In this document: positions 16,685 to 24,428 of the stretch, in pieces
How the letters are laid out: every line of letters begins with the position of its first letter
Numbering within the stretch: the first letter of the stretch is position 1
Source of the DNA: Slackia sp. ZJ119
Lineage (GTDB): Bacteria; Actinomycetota; Coriobacteriia; Coriobacteriales; Eggerthellaceae
DNA length: 64,000 nt
Assembly: GCF_011039175.1 (NCBI RefSeq)
Contig: NZ_JAAKEN010000006.1
Span: forward strand, 62,001-126,000
Direction of reading: 5' to 3'
Notes under the pieces: generated by a model
Told to the model about the DNA's origin: nothing
The model's database searches: none
Seen by the model: only the letters and a program-made list of their open reading frames with translations
Made by a program: the position numbers and the translations under genes

Positions 16685-17956
16685 CTACCGCGCCGTTCCA
16701 GACTCGTCCGTGCTGCTGCCCGCGCCGCTCCTGCTGCGTCGGCTGCCCGCGCTGCCGGCGTCGAACCTGCTGCTGCCGCGCCCGCTGCCTGCGCTGCCGC
16801 TCGCATCGTACCTGCCGCTGCCTGCGTCGACGCCGCTGCCACGTCCGCCGTCTTCCTCTTCCCGGTTCGGGCCCACCGGCACGGTCAGCACGTCGGCTGC
16901 CCGCGCGGCCCTGCGACGGCTCAGCGCGAAATAGATCACCCCGGCTGCCGCCAGCGCCAGCAGCGCCGCGATCAGGCCCATTCCCGCCGGGCTCTGCGCT
17001 ACCCCGCCGACGCTCTGCGCGAACGGAACGGCGTCGTCTGCTATCTGGTCCACGTCCTTCAGCTCTTCGGGCTGGCCGAGCGCGTTCTCGTTGTCTCCGA
17101 TGGCTTCCTCTTCGGGCGCGACTGCCCCCTCGGCCGCGCCGCCGGCGGCTTCGCCCTCGGCGCCGGCGTCATCGCCTGCGGCATCCTCGGCGGCGGCTGT
17201 GTCCGCCCCGGCGCCTTCGACTCCTGTCGTCGCATCGCCTGGCGTCGCGTCTTGCACCGTCGTGTCGCCGCGTTCCACCATGCCCGGCTCGGGCACCGTC
17301 ACGCCGGAATCCGCCTCGCTCGGGTTTTCAACCGGCGCGTACTCAAACGTCAACACGTTCTGCGATTCGTCTTCTACCAGGGTTTTTGCCAGGTTGTACG
17401 CCTGGGGCTGGTACCCGTCGAAATACAGGCACGCCACGACCGCCTTGTCGCCGACGTTGCCGTAATACGTGCGCGGCTCGGCCAAATCCTGACCGTTTTC
17501 GTCAACAAAATGCACCGTGTACGCCACGAGCTGGCCGCGCATGCCGTACGCCACCACGTAGTCGCGGTCGCCCTCGACCGCAAACGACGGGCGCGACGTG
17601 GCCGTGTTGTTGTCGCGGCCGCCCATGCGCACGCCTTTGACGTAATACTTGCTGCCTTCCTCGACGGTCGCGATGTCGTTCGTCAGCGACACGCGGTCGC
17701 CCAGATTAAGGCCGCTGACGGTCAGCTGCTGACCGTCGCCCGTCACGCTCGCGTGCGGCGGCGCCGCGACGCCCGCCTTGTCAAGCGACCCTTGGCCGCC
17801 GGCGGAAATGGTCAGCGTGTAGGTGTAAGGCTCAGCCTGCGCTTGGTGCGGTGCCGCGACCAGCGCAAACGTCACGCTCAGTGCAACGGCCAGCAAAAGC
17901 GTCGCCGCCATCCCGAAAGCGCGACGCGCGGCGGAAGTCCAAGAAGCTCGCATCAT
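16685..17956 (-). CDS. Surface protein with MucBP-like domain and C-terminal membrane anchor
   Basis: 423 aa. It has a signal peptide (residues 1-40, ending about AQAEP), a beta-rich domain (about 42-150), and a MucBP-like unit near residues 150-210 with YTVHFVDENGQDL, YYGNVGDKAVVAC and NVLTFEYAP. A long acidic Glu/Asp/Ala stalk follows, then a membrane helix GMGLIAALLALAAAGVIYFA near residue 330, and a Ser/Gly/Arg-rich cytoplasmic tail of about 70 residues. No LPXTG. It overlaps the upstream gene by 4 bp, and its stop is one base before the sipW start. It likely anchors or presents the TasA-like proteins, an inference from position. Confidence 0.75.
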   Translation of the reverse strand: MMRASWTSAARRAFGMAATLLLAVALSVTFALVAAPHQAQAEPYTYTLTISAGGQGSLDKAGVAAPPHASVTGDGQQLTVSGLNLGDRVSLTNDIATVEEGSKYYVKGVRMGGRDNNTATSRPSFAVEGDRDYVVAYGMRGQLVAYTVHFVDENGQDLAEPRTYYGNVGDKAVVACLYFDGYQPQAYNLAKTLVEDESQNVLTFEYAPVENPSEADSGVTVPEPGMVERGDTTVQDATPGDATTGVEGAGADTAAAEDAAGDDAGAEGEAAGGAAEGAVAPEEEAIGDNENALGQPEELKDVDQIADDAVPFAQSVGGVAQSPAGMGLIAALLALAAAGVIYFALSRRRAARAADVLTVPVGPNREEEDGGRGSGVDAGSGRYDASGSAGSGRGSSRFDAGSAGSRRSRSGAGSSTDESGTAR

Positions 17957-18969
17957 CGATCATCCTTTCGCTCGCGGCTGCGACGCAGCAAGGCCACGAC
18001 CAGCACGCCTGCGCCCACCGCAAACACGACCAAAAACACGGCGACGCGCAGCCAGAAGTCGCTTGTCTGCACCAGCTGCACGATCGACGGCGTCTGCGGC
18101 CCCTCCGAGTCGTTCGTCGACGTGCTCGTCGTCACATCGCCCGACCCCGGCGTTGTTCCCGCCTGGGCCCGCTCGACGGCAAACTCCATCTGGACCTGGG
18201 CCAACGTGTCTTGGTAAGCGTTGCCTTCCGTCTCGCCGTCAAGCGCGATGCGCAGGTCCACATATGCTGCTTGGTCCGGCTTCAAAAGCCCCAGGAAGAA
18301 GAAGTCCTTCAGCGCGTCGGTGGCCTCGTGCAAGCCTTCGCGGTCGGCCAGCGTCTTTTCACCGCCGACTGTGTCGCTGTCGTACAGCACGTCTTCGGCG
18401 CCCGACGGGTCGACATACACCAGCCGGTACGAGTAAAAGCCGCCGCTCGCCACGTCTTGGGTGTCCTCCAGCGACTTCAGCACCGTGTTCTTCATGTACC
18501 AGTTCGTGTCGAAATCGGCCTCGTTTTTCAGCGTGACGTGGAACTTTGCGGAATCGCCCGGCTGCAGGCCCTGCACCACGTCGTCGAACTTGCCCGTGTC
18601 GAAGGTGGACTCCATCTTGTCGCCCGTGAACACGACCTGCCAGTCGGCCTCGCCCGAATACTCTTCGGCGAGCGCCGCTGTCGGCGTGCAGAAGGCCGCG
18701 ACCAGGCTCAAAGCCAGCGCACAGGCGAACGCAAAGGCGATGGCGAACGCCCAGCGATACCCCCGGGGGGCATCCTGCGCCCGAACAAGGCTTCCGCCCG
18801 CCGCCACAGCCCCGCGCCCAGGCGCCGCTTCGCCGCGCACGCTGCCGTCGCAGCCCCGCAGCCCCGCGCCCGGGCGCCGCTTCGCCGCGCGTGCCGCCGT
18901 CGCGACCCCGCAGCCCTGCGCCTCGCGCGCCGCAGCCAAGGCCCGCCTCCGAACAGTGCTCGCACCCAT
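17953..18969 (-). CDS. Secreted membrane-anchored protein of the TasA/SipW cluster
   Basis: 338 aa. Residues 1-65 are an unusual Arg/Gly/Ala-rich cytoplasmic leader of near-repeated units (AAKRRPGAG, GEAAPGRGA). A hydrophobic segment (FAIAFAFACALALSLVAAF) and an ALA-EE cleavage-like site near residue 102 follow. The exported domain has TasA/camelysin-like words: LQPGDSAKFHVTLKNEAD and TNWYMKNTVLKSLE. A C-terminal helix (VAVFLVVFAVGAGVLVVALL) and RRSRERKDDR end the protein. The start is 2 nt after the stop of the preceding gene. The leader could be partly an artefact of start choice, but no later start has a better RBS. Confidence 0.7.
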   Translation of the reverse strand: MGASTVRRRALAAAREAQGCGVATAARAAKRRPGAGLRGCDGSVRGEAAPGRGAVAAGGSLVRAQDAPRGYRWAFAIAFAFACALALSLVAAFCTPTAALAEEYSGEADWQVVFTGDKMESTFDTGKFDDVVQGLQPGDSAKFHVTLKNEADFDTNWYMKNTVLKSLEDTQDVASGGFYSYRLVYVDPSGAEDVLYDSDTVGGEKTLADREGLHEATDALKDFFFLGLLKPDQAAYVDLRIALDGETEGNAYQDTLAQVQMEFAVERAQAGTTPGSGDVTTSTSTNDSEGPQTPSIVQLVQTSDFWLRVAVFLVVFAVGAGVLVVALLRRSRERKDDR

Positions 18970-18971
18970 GC

Positions 18972-19865
18972 TTACCGCCCCCCGTCGGCAAGCGACAGCC
19001 CGCCGTTCTCATCGATGGTCACGTCGACGCCCCACGCGCTCTTGATGGCGTCGACAGCGTTGTGGTCCTGCACAGCGTCGGCTTCGGCCTCCACGATGAA
19101 GCACACGCCGTTGTAGTCGTATTCGGTGGTGATGGTGGTAAAGCCGCCGTCAGAGCGCTCTTCGGTCGTGCGCACCTTGGCGGCCACGGCCGGACTGATG
19201 GTCAGCGTGTCGGCAAACGGGCTGCTGACCTCGCCCGATGCCAGCGGCTTTGTGTAGTACAGCACGCAGCGCTCCGTCGTGCGGGCCGCCTCGTCTTCCA
19301 CCCAGCCTTCGCCCAGCACCAGATGCAGGTCGATGAGGTCCGGCGACAGCTCCGGCAGCTTCTGGCCGTTTTCGTCCACCCAGTAGCGCGACACCTTCAC
19401 GCGCGTATAATGGTTGATCGTGCCGGTGTTTTTCACGGTCAGCACCTCGGGGTAGGTGCGGCCGAGCATCAGCTGCTCGCCATCGGGCAGCATGTTTTGG
19501 GTCAAAAGCCCGCGCGTGGCGTCTTCGGGGTTGTTGGAATCCTGGTCCCACACGTCGTTGCCGCCGGTGTAGTCGCGCCAGCTGACGTCGGTGCCGTTTT
19601 CCTGCAGCGTGATGCCGATGTCGGGAAGCTCCAGCTGGGCGGCGTACACTTCGGACATATACGTCAGCGAAGCTTGAGCGCCCCCGACGCCGGCGAACGC
19701 GAGCAACGCGATGGCCAGCGCAAACAACGCCAGCGTGCCCTTGGAAAGCGGCCGAGGCTGCGCCTTCGCGCCCCCGACGCCGCTCGAACGCGCCTGCGTG
19801 CGCTCCTGAGGTTCGCCGTCCGCTTGCATGCCTGTTTTAGTACCTGGTATGCGTAACCTACTCAT
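18972..19865 (-). CDS. TasA/camelysin-like exported protein 2
   Basis: 297 aa. It begins MSRLRIPGTKTGMQ, has a hydrophobic signal (GTLALFALAIALLAFAGVGG) and a SipW-style processing region GAQASLTYMSEVYAAQLELP near residue 55. The exported domain has the beta-sandwich words of this family: EVLTVKNTGTINHYTRVKVSRYWVDENG. I prefer the ATG at 19865 because GAAGGAGG lies 8 nt upstream, within the end of the previous gene; the internal ATG at 19829 lacks a good RBS. The overlap of 8 bp with the preceding gene indicates coupling. Family members form fibres or matrix components in Bacillus biofilms; that role here is inferred. Confidence 0.78.
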   Translation of the reverse strand: MSRLRIPGTKTGMQADGEPQERTQARSSGVGGAKAQPRPLSKGTLALFALAIALLAFAGVGGAQASLTYMSEVYAAQLELPDIGITLQENGTDVSWRDYTGGNDVWDQDSNNPEDATRGLLTQNMLPDGEQLMLGRTYPEVLTVKNTGTINHYTRVKVSRYWVDENGQKLPELSPDLIDLHLVLGEGWVEDEAARTTERCVLYYTKPLASGEVSSPFADTLTISPAVAAKVRTTEERSDGGFTTITTEYDYNGVCFIVEAEADAVQDHNAVDAIKSAWGVDVTIDENGGLSLADGGR

Positions 19866-20412
19866 TGGCGGCCTCCTTCTCAAACGCGTCGGAAACCGAC
19901 GAATCCAGCGCCGTCCAATCGCCGCCCGTGCCGTCCGCATTGGACACGATGGTGGACTCATGCACAACCACCACCGAAAAGTCCTGGTCAAAGTCTTGCT
20001 CGGGAGCCTTGATGCCAATGTGCAGCTCGGAAGTCTTCTCGTGGCCGGCCAGCAGCTTGTTGTAATACCAATAGCCGTCGCCGCCGTCGGTCCAGCCGTC
20101 GCCCACATAGGCCAGCGGGAAGTTCTCGGGCGAAAACGCCGCCACGCGCACATAGCACGGGCTGTCGCCGAGGTTTTCGACGACCACGGTCTTCGTCCAG
20201 TTCGCGAAGTCTTCGTGGATGGTCGTCTGCGCCTCAAGCTGCAGCGTGTGGCCGCCCAAGGCGCTCGCGTACGTGGTGAAGTACGCGTATGCCCCCGTGA
20301 CCGAAATCGTTGCCGCAAGTGCGATCGACGCCCCGGCAACCGCGAAGGGCGTCCACCTTTTTGCCCTGGTCAGACGCGTGTCAACAGCCGCTTCTTTGCC
20401 CCATACCCGCAT
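19858..20412 (-). CDS. TasA/camelysin-like exported protein 1
   Basis: 184 aa. The N-terminus has basic residues, a hydrophobic helix (FAVAGASIALAATISVTG) and the hallmark SipW-substrate junction AYAYFTTYASALGGH near residue 43. The mature part reads TKTVVVENLGDSPCYVRVAAF with a later DGYWYYN, matching the jelly-roll of TasA/CalY-type proteins. Start ATG 20412 follows GGAGGTGG and shares one base with the stop of the upstream pilin-like gene (TAATG). It is one of the two best candidates for cleavage by the SipW-type peptidase at the end of the cluster. Confidence 0.82.
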   Translation of the reverse strand: MRVWGKEAAVDTRLTRAKRWTPFAVAGASIALAATISVTGAYAYFTTYASALGGHTLQLEAQTTIHEDFANWTKTVVVENLGDSPCYVRVAAFSPENFPLAYVGDGWTDGGDGYWYYNKLLAGHEKTSELHIGIKAPEQDFDQDFSVVVVHESTIVSNADGTGGDWTALDSSVSDAFEKEAANE

Positions 20413-21371
20413 TATGCCGCCACCTCCTGGGTATCGGCCGTGCGCTGTTCAAGCTGCCAGCCGCCGTCGCCTTTGCTGAAGGCGTTTTCGATGCCGGAGC
20501 CGTGCTTGCGGTCGCCCGTCGGCTCGTTTTCGAAGAACACCTGCGGCGCCAGGTTGTCCGCGCCGATGGTGATGGTTTGCGACTCGTCCGTCACGGCGTG
20601 GTACGACGCGCCCGAATACACCTCGGTGACCGTCACGGTGGCCCCCACGGGAATGCAGTCGGCCAGCACGACCGACTTCTTCCCGGCCACGTCAAACGAC
20701 ACGGCCGCCACGTTGGCGTACACGACCTTGCCGTCAAGCTCGGCTTTCACGTCGAACACGAACGTCGGGTCGCCCAGCGACGCGTCCATGATCTTGAGCG
20801 TCTTGACGATCTCAAGCGACGCCATGCGGTCGGACACCGACGCTTTCAGCTCGACCTGCACGTCGTCGTACGCCCAGCTTTGCGTCGCATCATCCCAGGC
20901 GGGAAGCGGCACGAGCGAAGGGGAAAACGTGTAAGTGGCCGAAGCCGTGCTCGCAGGGTCGGCCATGATCAGGTACAACCCCGGCGCCAGGCCGTCCACC
21001 GTGGCGGCGCCGGTCACGATGGCGGCAGCGTCCGCTTCGGCAGACGCGCTCGCAGAAACGCTCGCGGCCGCCTTGTCGGCAAGCGCGGCGGCATCGAGGT
21101 CTTCGTAGGCCGCGCCGTTCACGTCCAGCGACGCGAACCGGTCGGTGGCCGCGAGCGACCCGTCGTCGCCCATCGCCGCCACGCGGTACAGCGAAACCGT
21201 CACGGGCGTGGTCGCCAGCTCGGGCATGTCATCAGGCACGCTGACGACGACGGAGCACTGCCGCGATCCGTCGATCGATCCCGCAGCCGAAGCCGCCGAC
21301 GCGAACAGCGGCAGCACAAGCAACGCAAGCGCCAGAAGCGCCGCCGTCGCCGAATGTTTCAATCGCGCCAT
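20412..21371 (-). CDS. Pilin-like surface protein lacking a sorting signal
   Basis: 319 aa with a classical signal peptide (LLALALLVLPLFASAASA, residues 11-28). The first exported domain runs to about residue 170 and includes ATVDGLAPGLYLIMADP, a SpaA/Cna-type strand that usually precedes an E-box. The second (about 185-285) reads FVFDVKAELDGK and GATVTVTEVYSGASYH, a Cna-B/FctA-like isopeptide domain with a candidate Glu in TVTEVYSG. The C-terminus has no LPXTG, membrane helix or basic tail, so it would need to be capped onto a pilus by another route or remain soluble. It lies between the sortase and the TasA-like genes. Confidence 0.75.
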   Translation of the reverse strand: MARLKHSATAALLALALLVLPLFASAASAAGSIDGSRQCSVVVSVPDDMPELATTPVTVSLYRVAAMGDDGSLAATDRFASLDVNGAAYEDLDAAALADKAAASVSASASAEADAAAIVTGAATVDGLAPGLYLIMADPASTASATYTFSPSLVPLPAWDDATQSWAYDDVQVELKASVSDRMASLEIVKTLKIMDASLGDPTFVFDVKAELDGKVVYANVAAVSFDVAGKKSVVLADCIPVGATVTVTEVYSGASYHAVTDESQTITIGADNLAPQVFFENEPTGDRKHGSGIENAFSKGDGGWQLEQRTADTQEVAA

Positions 21372-21548
21372 GGTCGCATTCCTCTCTCGCGCAGACCGCC
21401 CGTCCGCGCGTTGTCGTTGGTCGCGAAGGTACGCGGAGCGCTTTTCTTCCCGAAAACCGTTCCGCCTGCCTTCGGCGACGCCGCACGCCGCACCCGCGCA
21501 GCAGCCCCACGCCAGCCCGCCGGCCCGCCGCGCCCGCGCAGCAGCCCG

Positions 21549-22415
21549 TCATTCCCGCAGGTCAAGACCCATCGTGTCCCCCACGTCCCGCAGCAGGTCG
21601 CGGCGCTTGCGGTCGCGGTGGTTGCTCCACACGGCCACGAGCAGCGCCAGCACCAGCAGCGGCAGACCCACCGCCGGCAGCACGACCAACGGCTCGATGC
21701 GCTGCGCCTCGGCCGTGACGTTCAACAGGGGCGCCTCGTTTTCAATGCGGTGGCCCCGCACCAGCATCCGGTGCGAATTGACGCCGTAGGGCGTGCAGGT
21801 GAACAGCGTGCACAAGTCCTCGCCGTCGACGATCTGCAGGTCGTCCACCTCGCTGGGCAACACGATGCGAATTTGGTCCACCTGGTAGGTGATCAGGCGG
21901 TCCAGCACCGTGATCATGAAAACGTCGCCCTCTTCCAACTTGTCAAGGTCGGTGAACAGCTTCGACGAGGGCAGGCCGCGATGCCCCGACAAAACCGCAT
22001 GCGTGCTTTCCCCGCCGACCGGCAGGCTCGACCCCTGCAAGTGACCCACGCCGATCTGCAGCACCGATTCTTCGGTGGTATGGTAAATGGGCAGCTCAAT
22101 GTCCACTTTCGGGATGGTGATCACACCGATGACGCCCGTGCCCGACACGTTCAGCAGCGATTCGTATTCCGGCAGCGCGTCCGGGTTGTAGAAGATGCTC
22201 TTGTCGGCCGCCAGCTTGGCGTTATAGGCTTCGGCGTCGGCAAGCATCTGGTCGCGCTGCGAGGTGTCCATCGCCTCGACGGCCCCCTGATAGCTGGCGA
22301 CGGCCCGCGACTGGGTATGCGCGTTCCAGGCATCGCTGATGACCGGGTACAGCATGACGCCCAGGCCCACGAACAGGATGACGACCAGCACTATGGTTGA
22401 CAGATGCTTCTTCAT
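21549..22415 (-). CDS. srtC: Class C sortase (pilin polymerase)
   Basis: Membrane transpeptidase that links pilin subunits by isopeptide bonds. 288 aa. It has an N-terminal helix (STIVLVVILFVGLGVMLYPV), the catalytic His in LSGHRGLPSSKLF, the catalytic Cys in LFTCTPYGVNSHRMLVRGHR with the essential Arg, and a C-terminal membrane helix (LPAVGLPLLVLALLVAVWS) followed by basic residues; two helices are typical of class C. It sits directly downstream of the LPSTG backbone pilin, its likely substrate. A strong hairpin lies in the 139-nt gap. The RBS is weak, so expression may be kept below that of the pilin. Confidence 0.94.
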   Translation of the reverse strand: MKKHLSTIVLVVILFVGLGVMLYPVISDAWNAHTQSRAVASYQGAVEAMDTSQRDQMLADAEAYNAKLAADKSIFYNPDALPEYESLLNVSGTGVIGVITIPKVDIELPIYHTTEESVLQIGVGHLQGSSLPVGGESTHAVLSGHRGLPSSKLFTDLDKLEEGDVFMITVLDRLITYQVDQIRIVLPSEVDDLQIVDGEDLCTLFTCTPYGVNSHRMLVRGHRIENEAPLLNVTAEAQRIEPLVVLPAVGLPLLVLALLVAVWSNHRDRKRRDLLRDVGDTMGLDLRE

Positions 22416-22467
22416 ACGCCGTCCCGAAACGCGTCGTCCTTTCTAGCAGCAAAAACGTGTGTTGCAA

Positions 22468-22502
22468 GCAGGGAATGCGCCGCACGCGAGCGCATTCCCT
22501 GC
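22468..22502 (-). terminator. Hairpin between pilin and sortase genes (likely attenuator)
   Basis: A perfect 13-bp inverted repeat GCAGGGAATGCGC / GCGCATTCCCTGC with a 9-nt loop. On the minus strand TTGCAACACACGTTTTTGC follows, so the U-run is displaced. A partial terminator here would give much pilin and little sortase transcript. Confidence 0.65.
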
Positions 22503-22554
22503 CATACGTCGAACTTTCAGCGAGCGAAAGTCAAAAAGGGTTGAAGCCGGTCAG

Positions 22555-24237
22555 TTACTTGCGACGAGCAGCCGCACGACGCTTCGCAACCAAAGCCACA
22601 CCCGCGATCACCACAAGGCAAGCACCCACGACATAGAAGATCGTCGTGCCAATGCCACCAGTGGAGGGAAGGACGGAGCCTTTGAAGTTGGCGATAGTAG
22701 TTGTAGCAATACCGGTGAAGGTGTATACAACAGGATCGGAGTTCTCGATCTCTTGCTTCTCAACAGTTATGGCCGTATCGTCCGAAGCCGTAACCTGAAG
22801 ATCGGTCAATTTCGGATCAGCAGAAACGGAATCATGCGTTGCCGTAACAGTGAACGTTATATCCTTAATGGTGTTGTATCCGGCAGGTGTTTTAGACTCG
22901 CGAATCATGTAATCGCCAGCATCAAGCCCATTAAATGCAAATTGGGTCATTGAGCCGTCAGTATTCGCGAGCTCCGCAACCACGACATACTTGTAGTCTT
23001 TACCGTTCACCTGGTCAGCCGCAACCTCAGTAGAATTCACCGCAGCCGTGCCAGGAACCTTCTTGTACAGAGTAAAGCCAGCACCAGCAAGAGGCGCGTT
23101 ACTGTTATCACCGTCGACCTTATTGACAGTGAGTTGGAAGGTGAAGACGGTTACTTTGTCTTTCTCAGTTGTACCAGTACCAGTTCCATTCGGCTCGTTC
23201 GAATACGTCAGCGTAACCTCGTTGGGGTTACCATTCGAGCCGATAACGGCAGCGTCGCTAAGAGTTGCCGAGTACTCCACAACAACTCTTACAATTTTGC
23301 TGTTACCTTCGCCCGCAAGAGTCATACCCTTGACTTGGTTCTTGAGGTTCAATACCTCCACCTTGAAGGTCCCAGGAGCAACATCAGTACCCGTTGTGAC
23401 TTTGTAATCAGTGTCCCTTGTCAGCAGCTTCTCAGCCCCATCCCCATCGACAATGCGCACCTTCACATCATTGTTAAAGGTCAAACCAGCGCTCATCGTG
23501 TCAGTGAACGTGTACGTATAGTTGTCGTAGTCATTAATGTTCGTGGGGACATAACCTGTGAGCTGGAAAGGAATCTCATCGCCAATGCTATAGGCCGCAG
23601 AATCCTGCCAACCGATCTCTTTACCCGTCACCTGATTCTTGTCCTTGACTTTCTTCTCGACAGTCGGCTTGTCAGCCTTAGGGTCAATATTAACGTCGTT
23701 GCCCAAGACTTGAACAATGAATTTCGACTCGGATTTATTGGCATCAGTTCCACTCGCAGTTACTTCATCCTTCACCAGATAATAGCCTGCGGGCAGATTG
23801 GTGATTTCATACTTGGAATTATCAGTCTGACCAGTCGACGTCCCTGCCACAGCCGTCAGGTTCGATGCTATCGCTTTCGCAAAAGTATCAAGCTGGGCTG
23901 CGGTCTTGCCCTCCATTGCCTTTGCCACGTCTTTCGCGGAGGCATCATCGGCCAGAGTGGCGCCGAAAGCCTCCCTCGCTGCATCAATCACGGTTGCCCG
24001 ATTGGCATCTGTTACAGCATTACCCCACTCAACATTTGAAAGCGTACCTTTATTTTCCGCTTCGGTAGTGGCAGCTTTATAGTCACCCCGGAAAATCTGA
24101 TAGGCGCTATAAGTATGCCCAGATTCTTCATTATTAATGGTGATCGTATACGTCGCCGGATCTGCCCAAGCGACGCCGACGCACATGGTCATTGCCATGA
24201 CGACCGAGCAGATGACTGCCAATAGTTTTCGTTTCAT
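22555..24237 (-). CDS. Major backbone pilin, LPSTG type
   Basis: 560 aa. Signal peptide about residues 1-25 (LLAVICSVVMAMTMCVGVAWA). The middle has a candidate pilin-motif lysine in VNIDPKADKPTVEKKV near residue 195, an isopeptide-type domain with YTYTFTDTMSAGLTF, and a Cna-B/SpaA domain ending in the E-box YMIRESKTPAGYN near residue 475. The C-terminus is the sorting signal LPSTGG, a hydrophobic helix and KRRAAARRK. Start ATG 24237 follows GGAAGGAG; the frame extends upstream without signals. It is followed by a class C sortase and preceded by the giant LPATG adhesin, the usual tip/backbone/sortase order. Base composition is visibly more AT-rich than the flanking housekeeping genes. Confidence 0.93.
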   Translation of the reverse strand: MKRKLLAVICSVVMAMTMCVGVAWADPATYTITINNEESGHTYSAYQIFRGDYKAATTEAENKGTLSNVEWGNAVTDANRATVIDAAREAFGATLADDASAKDVAKAMEGKTAAQLDTFAKAIASNLTAVAGTSTGQTDNSKYEITNLPAGYYLVKDEVTASGTDANKSESKFIVQVLGNDVNIDPKADKPTVEKKVKDKNQVTGKEIGWQDSAAYSIGDEIPFQLTGYVPTNINDYDNYTYTFTDTMSAGLTFNNDVKVRIVDGDGAEKLLTRDTDYKVTTGTDVAPGTFKVEVLNLKNQVKGMTLAGEGNSKIVRVVVEYSATLSDAAVIGSNGNPNEVTLTYSNEPNGTGTGTTEKDKVTVFTFQLTVNKVDGDNSNAPLAGAGFTLYKKVPGTAAVNSTEVAADQVNGKDYKYVVVAELANTDGSMTQFAFNGLDAGDYMIRESKTPAGYNTIKDITFTVTATHDSVSADPKLTDLQVTASDDTAITVEKQEIENSDPVVYTFTGIATTTIANFKGSVLPSTGGIGTTIFYVVGACLVVIAGVALVAKRRAAARRK

Positions 24238-24428
24238 CGATTCTCCTTCCTTCTTTTTGGGATGCCCCAAGGCGTCTCTCCCTTTGGCTTCCCGCGTGCC
24301 GTTAACGAGGTGGCACCTACCTCTGCTGAAGCTCACTGCCCTGTCAGCTAGCCGTGACTGAGGTGCAAGGGCCGCCACTCGCCCCGTTTTGGGCGCCGCA
24401 TTCGTCGCGGCAGAGATCGTTCATGTCC
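24238..24428 (-). other. Leader region of the pilin gene
   Basis: 190 nt between the adhesin stop and the pilin start. On the minus strand it can fold into GTGCC(N11)GGCAC and a second stem around GGGATGCCCC. No riboswitch class could be assigned and no T-tailed terminator is evident, so the adhesin and pilin could be one transcript. Confidence 0.35.

Noticed and set aside
16684-16842. A longer SipW-type peptidase starting at 16842
   Set aside because: The extra 53 residues are the antisense-frame reading of the preceding gene's Ser/Gly-rich tail; the ATG at 16683 is coupled to the upstream stop.
24238-24428. A c-di-GMP or cobalamin riboswitch in the pilin leader
   Set aside because: Some stems are possible, but none of the conserved core words of these classes is present.
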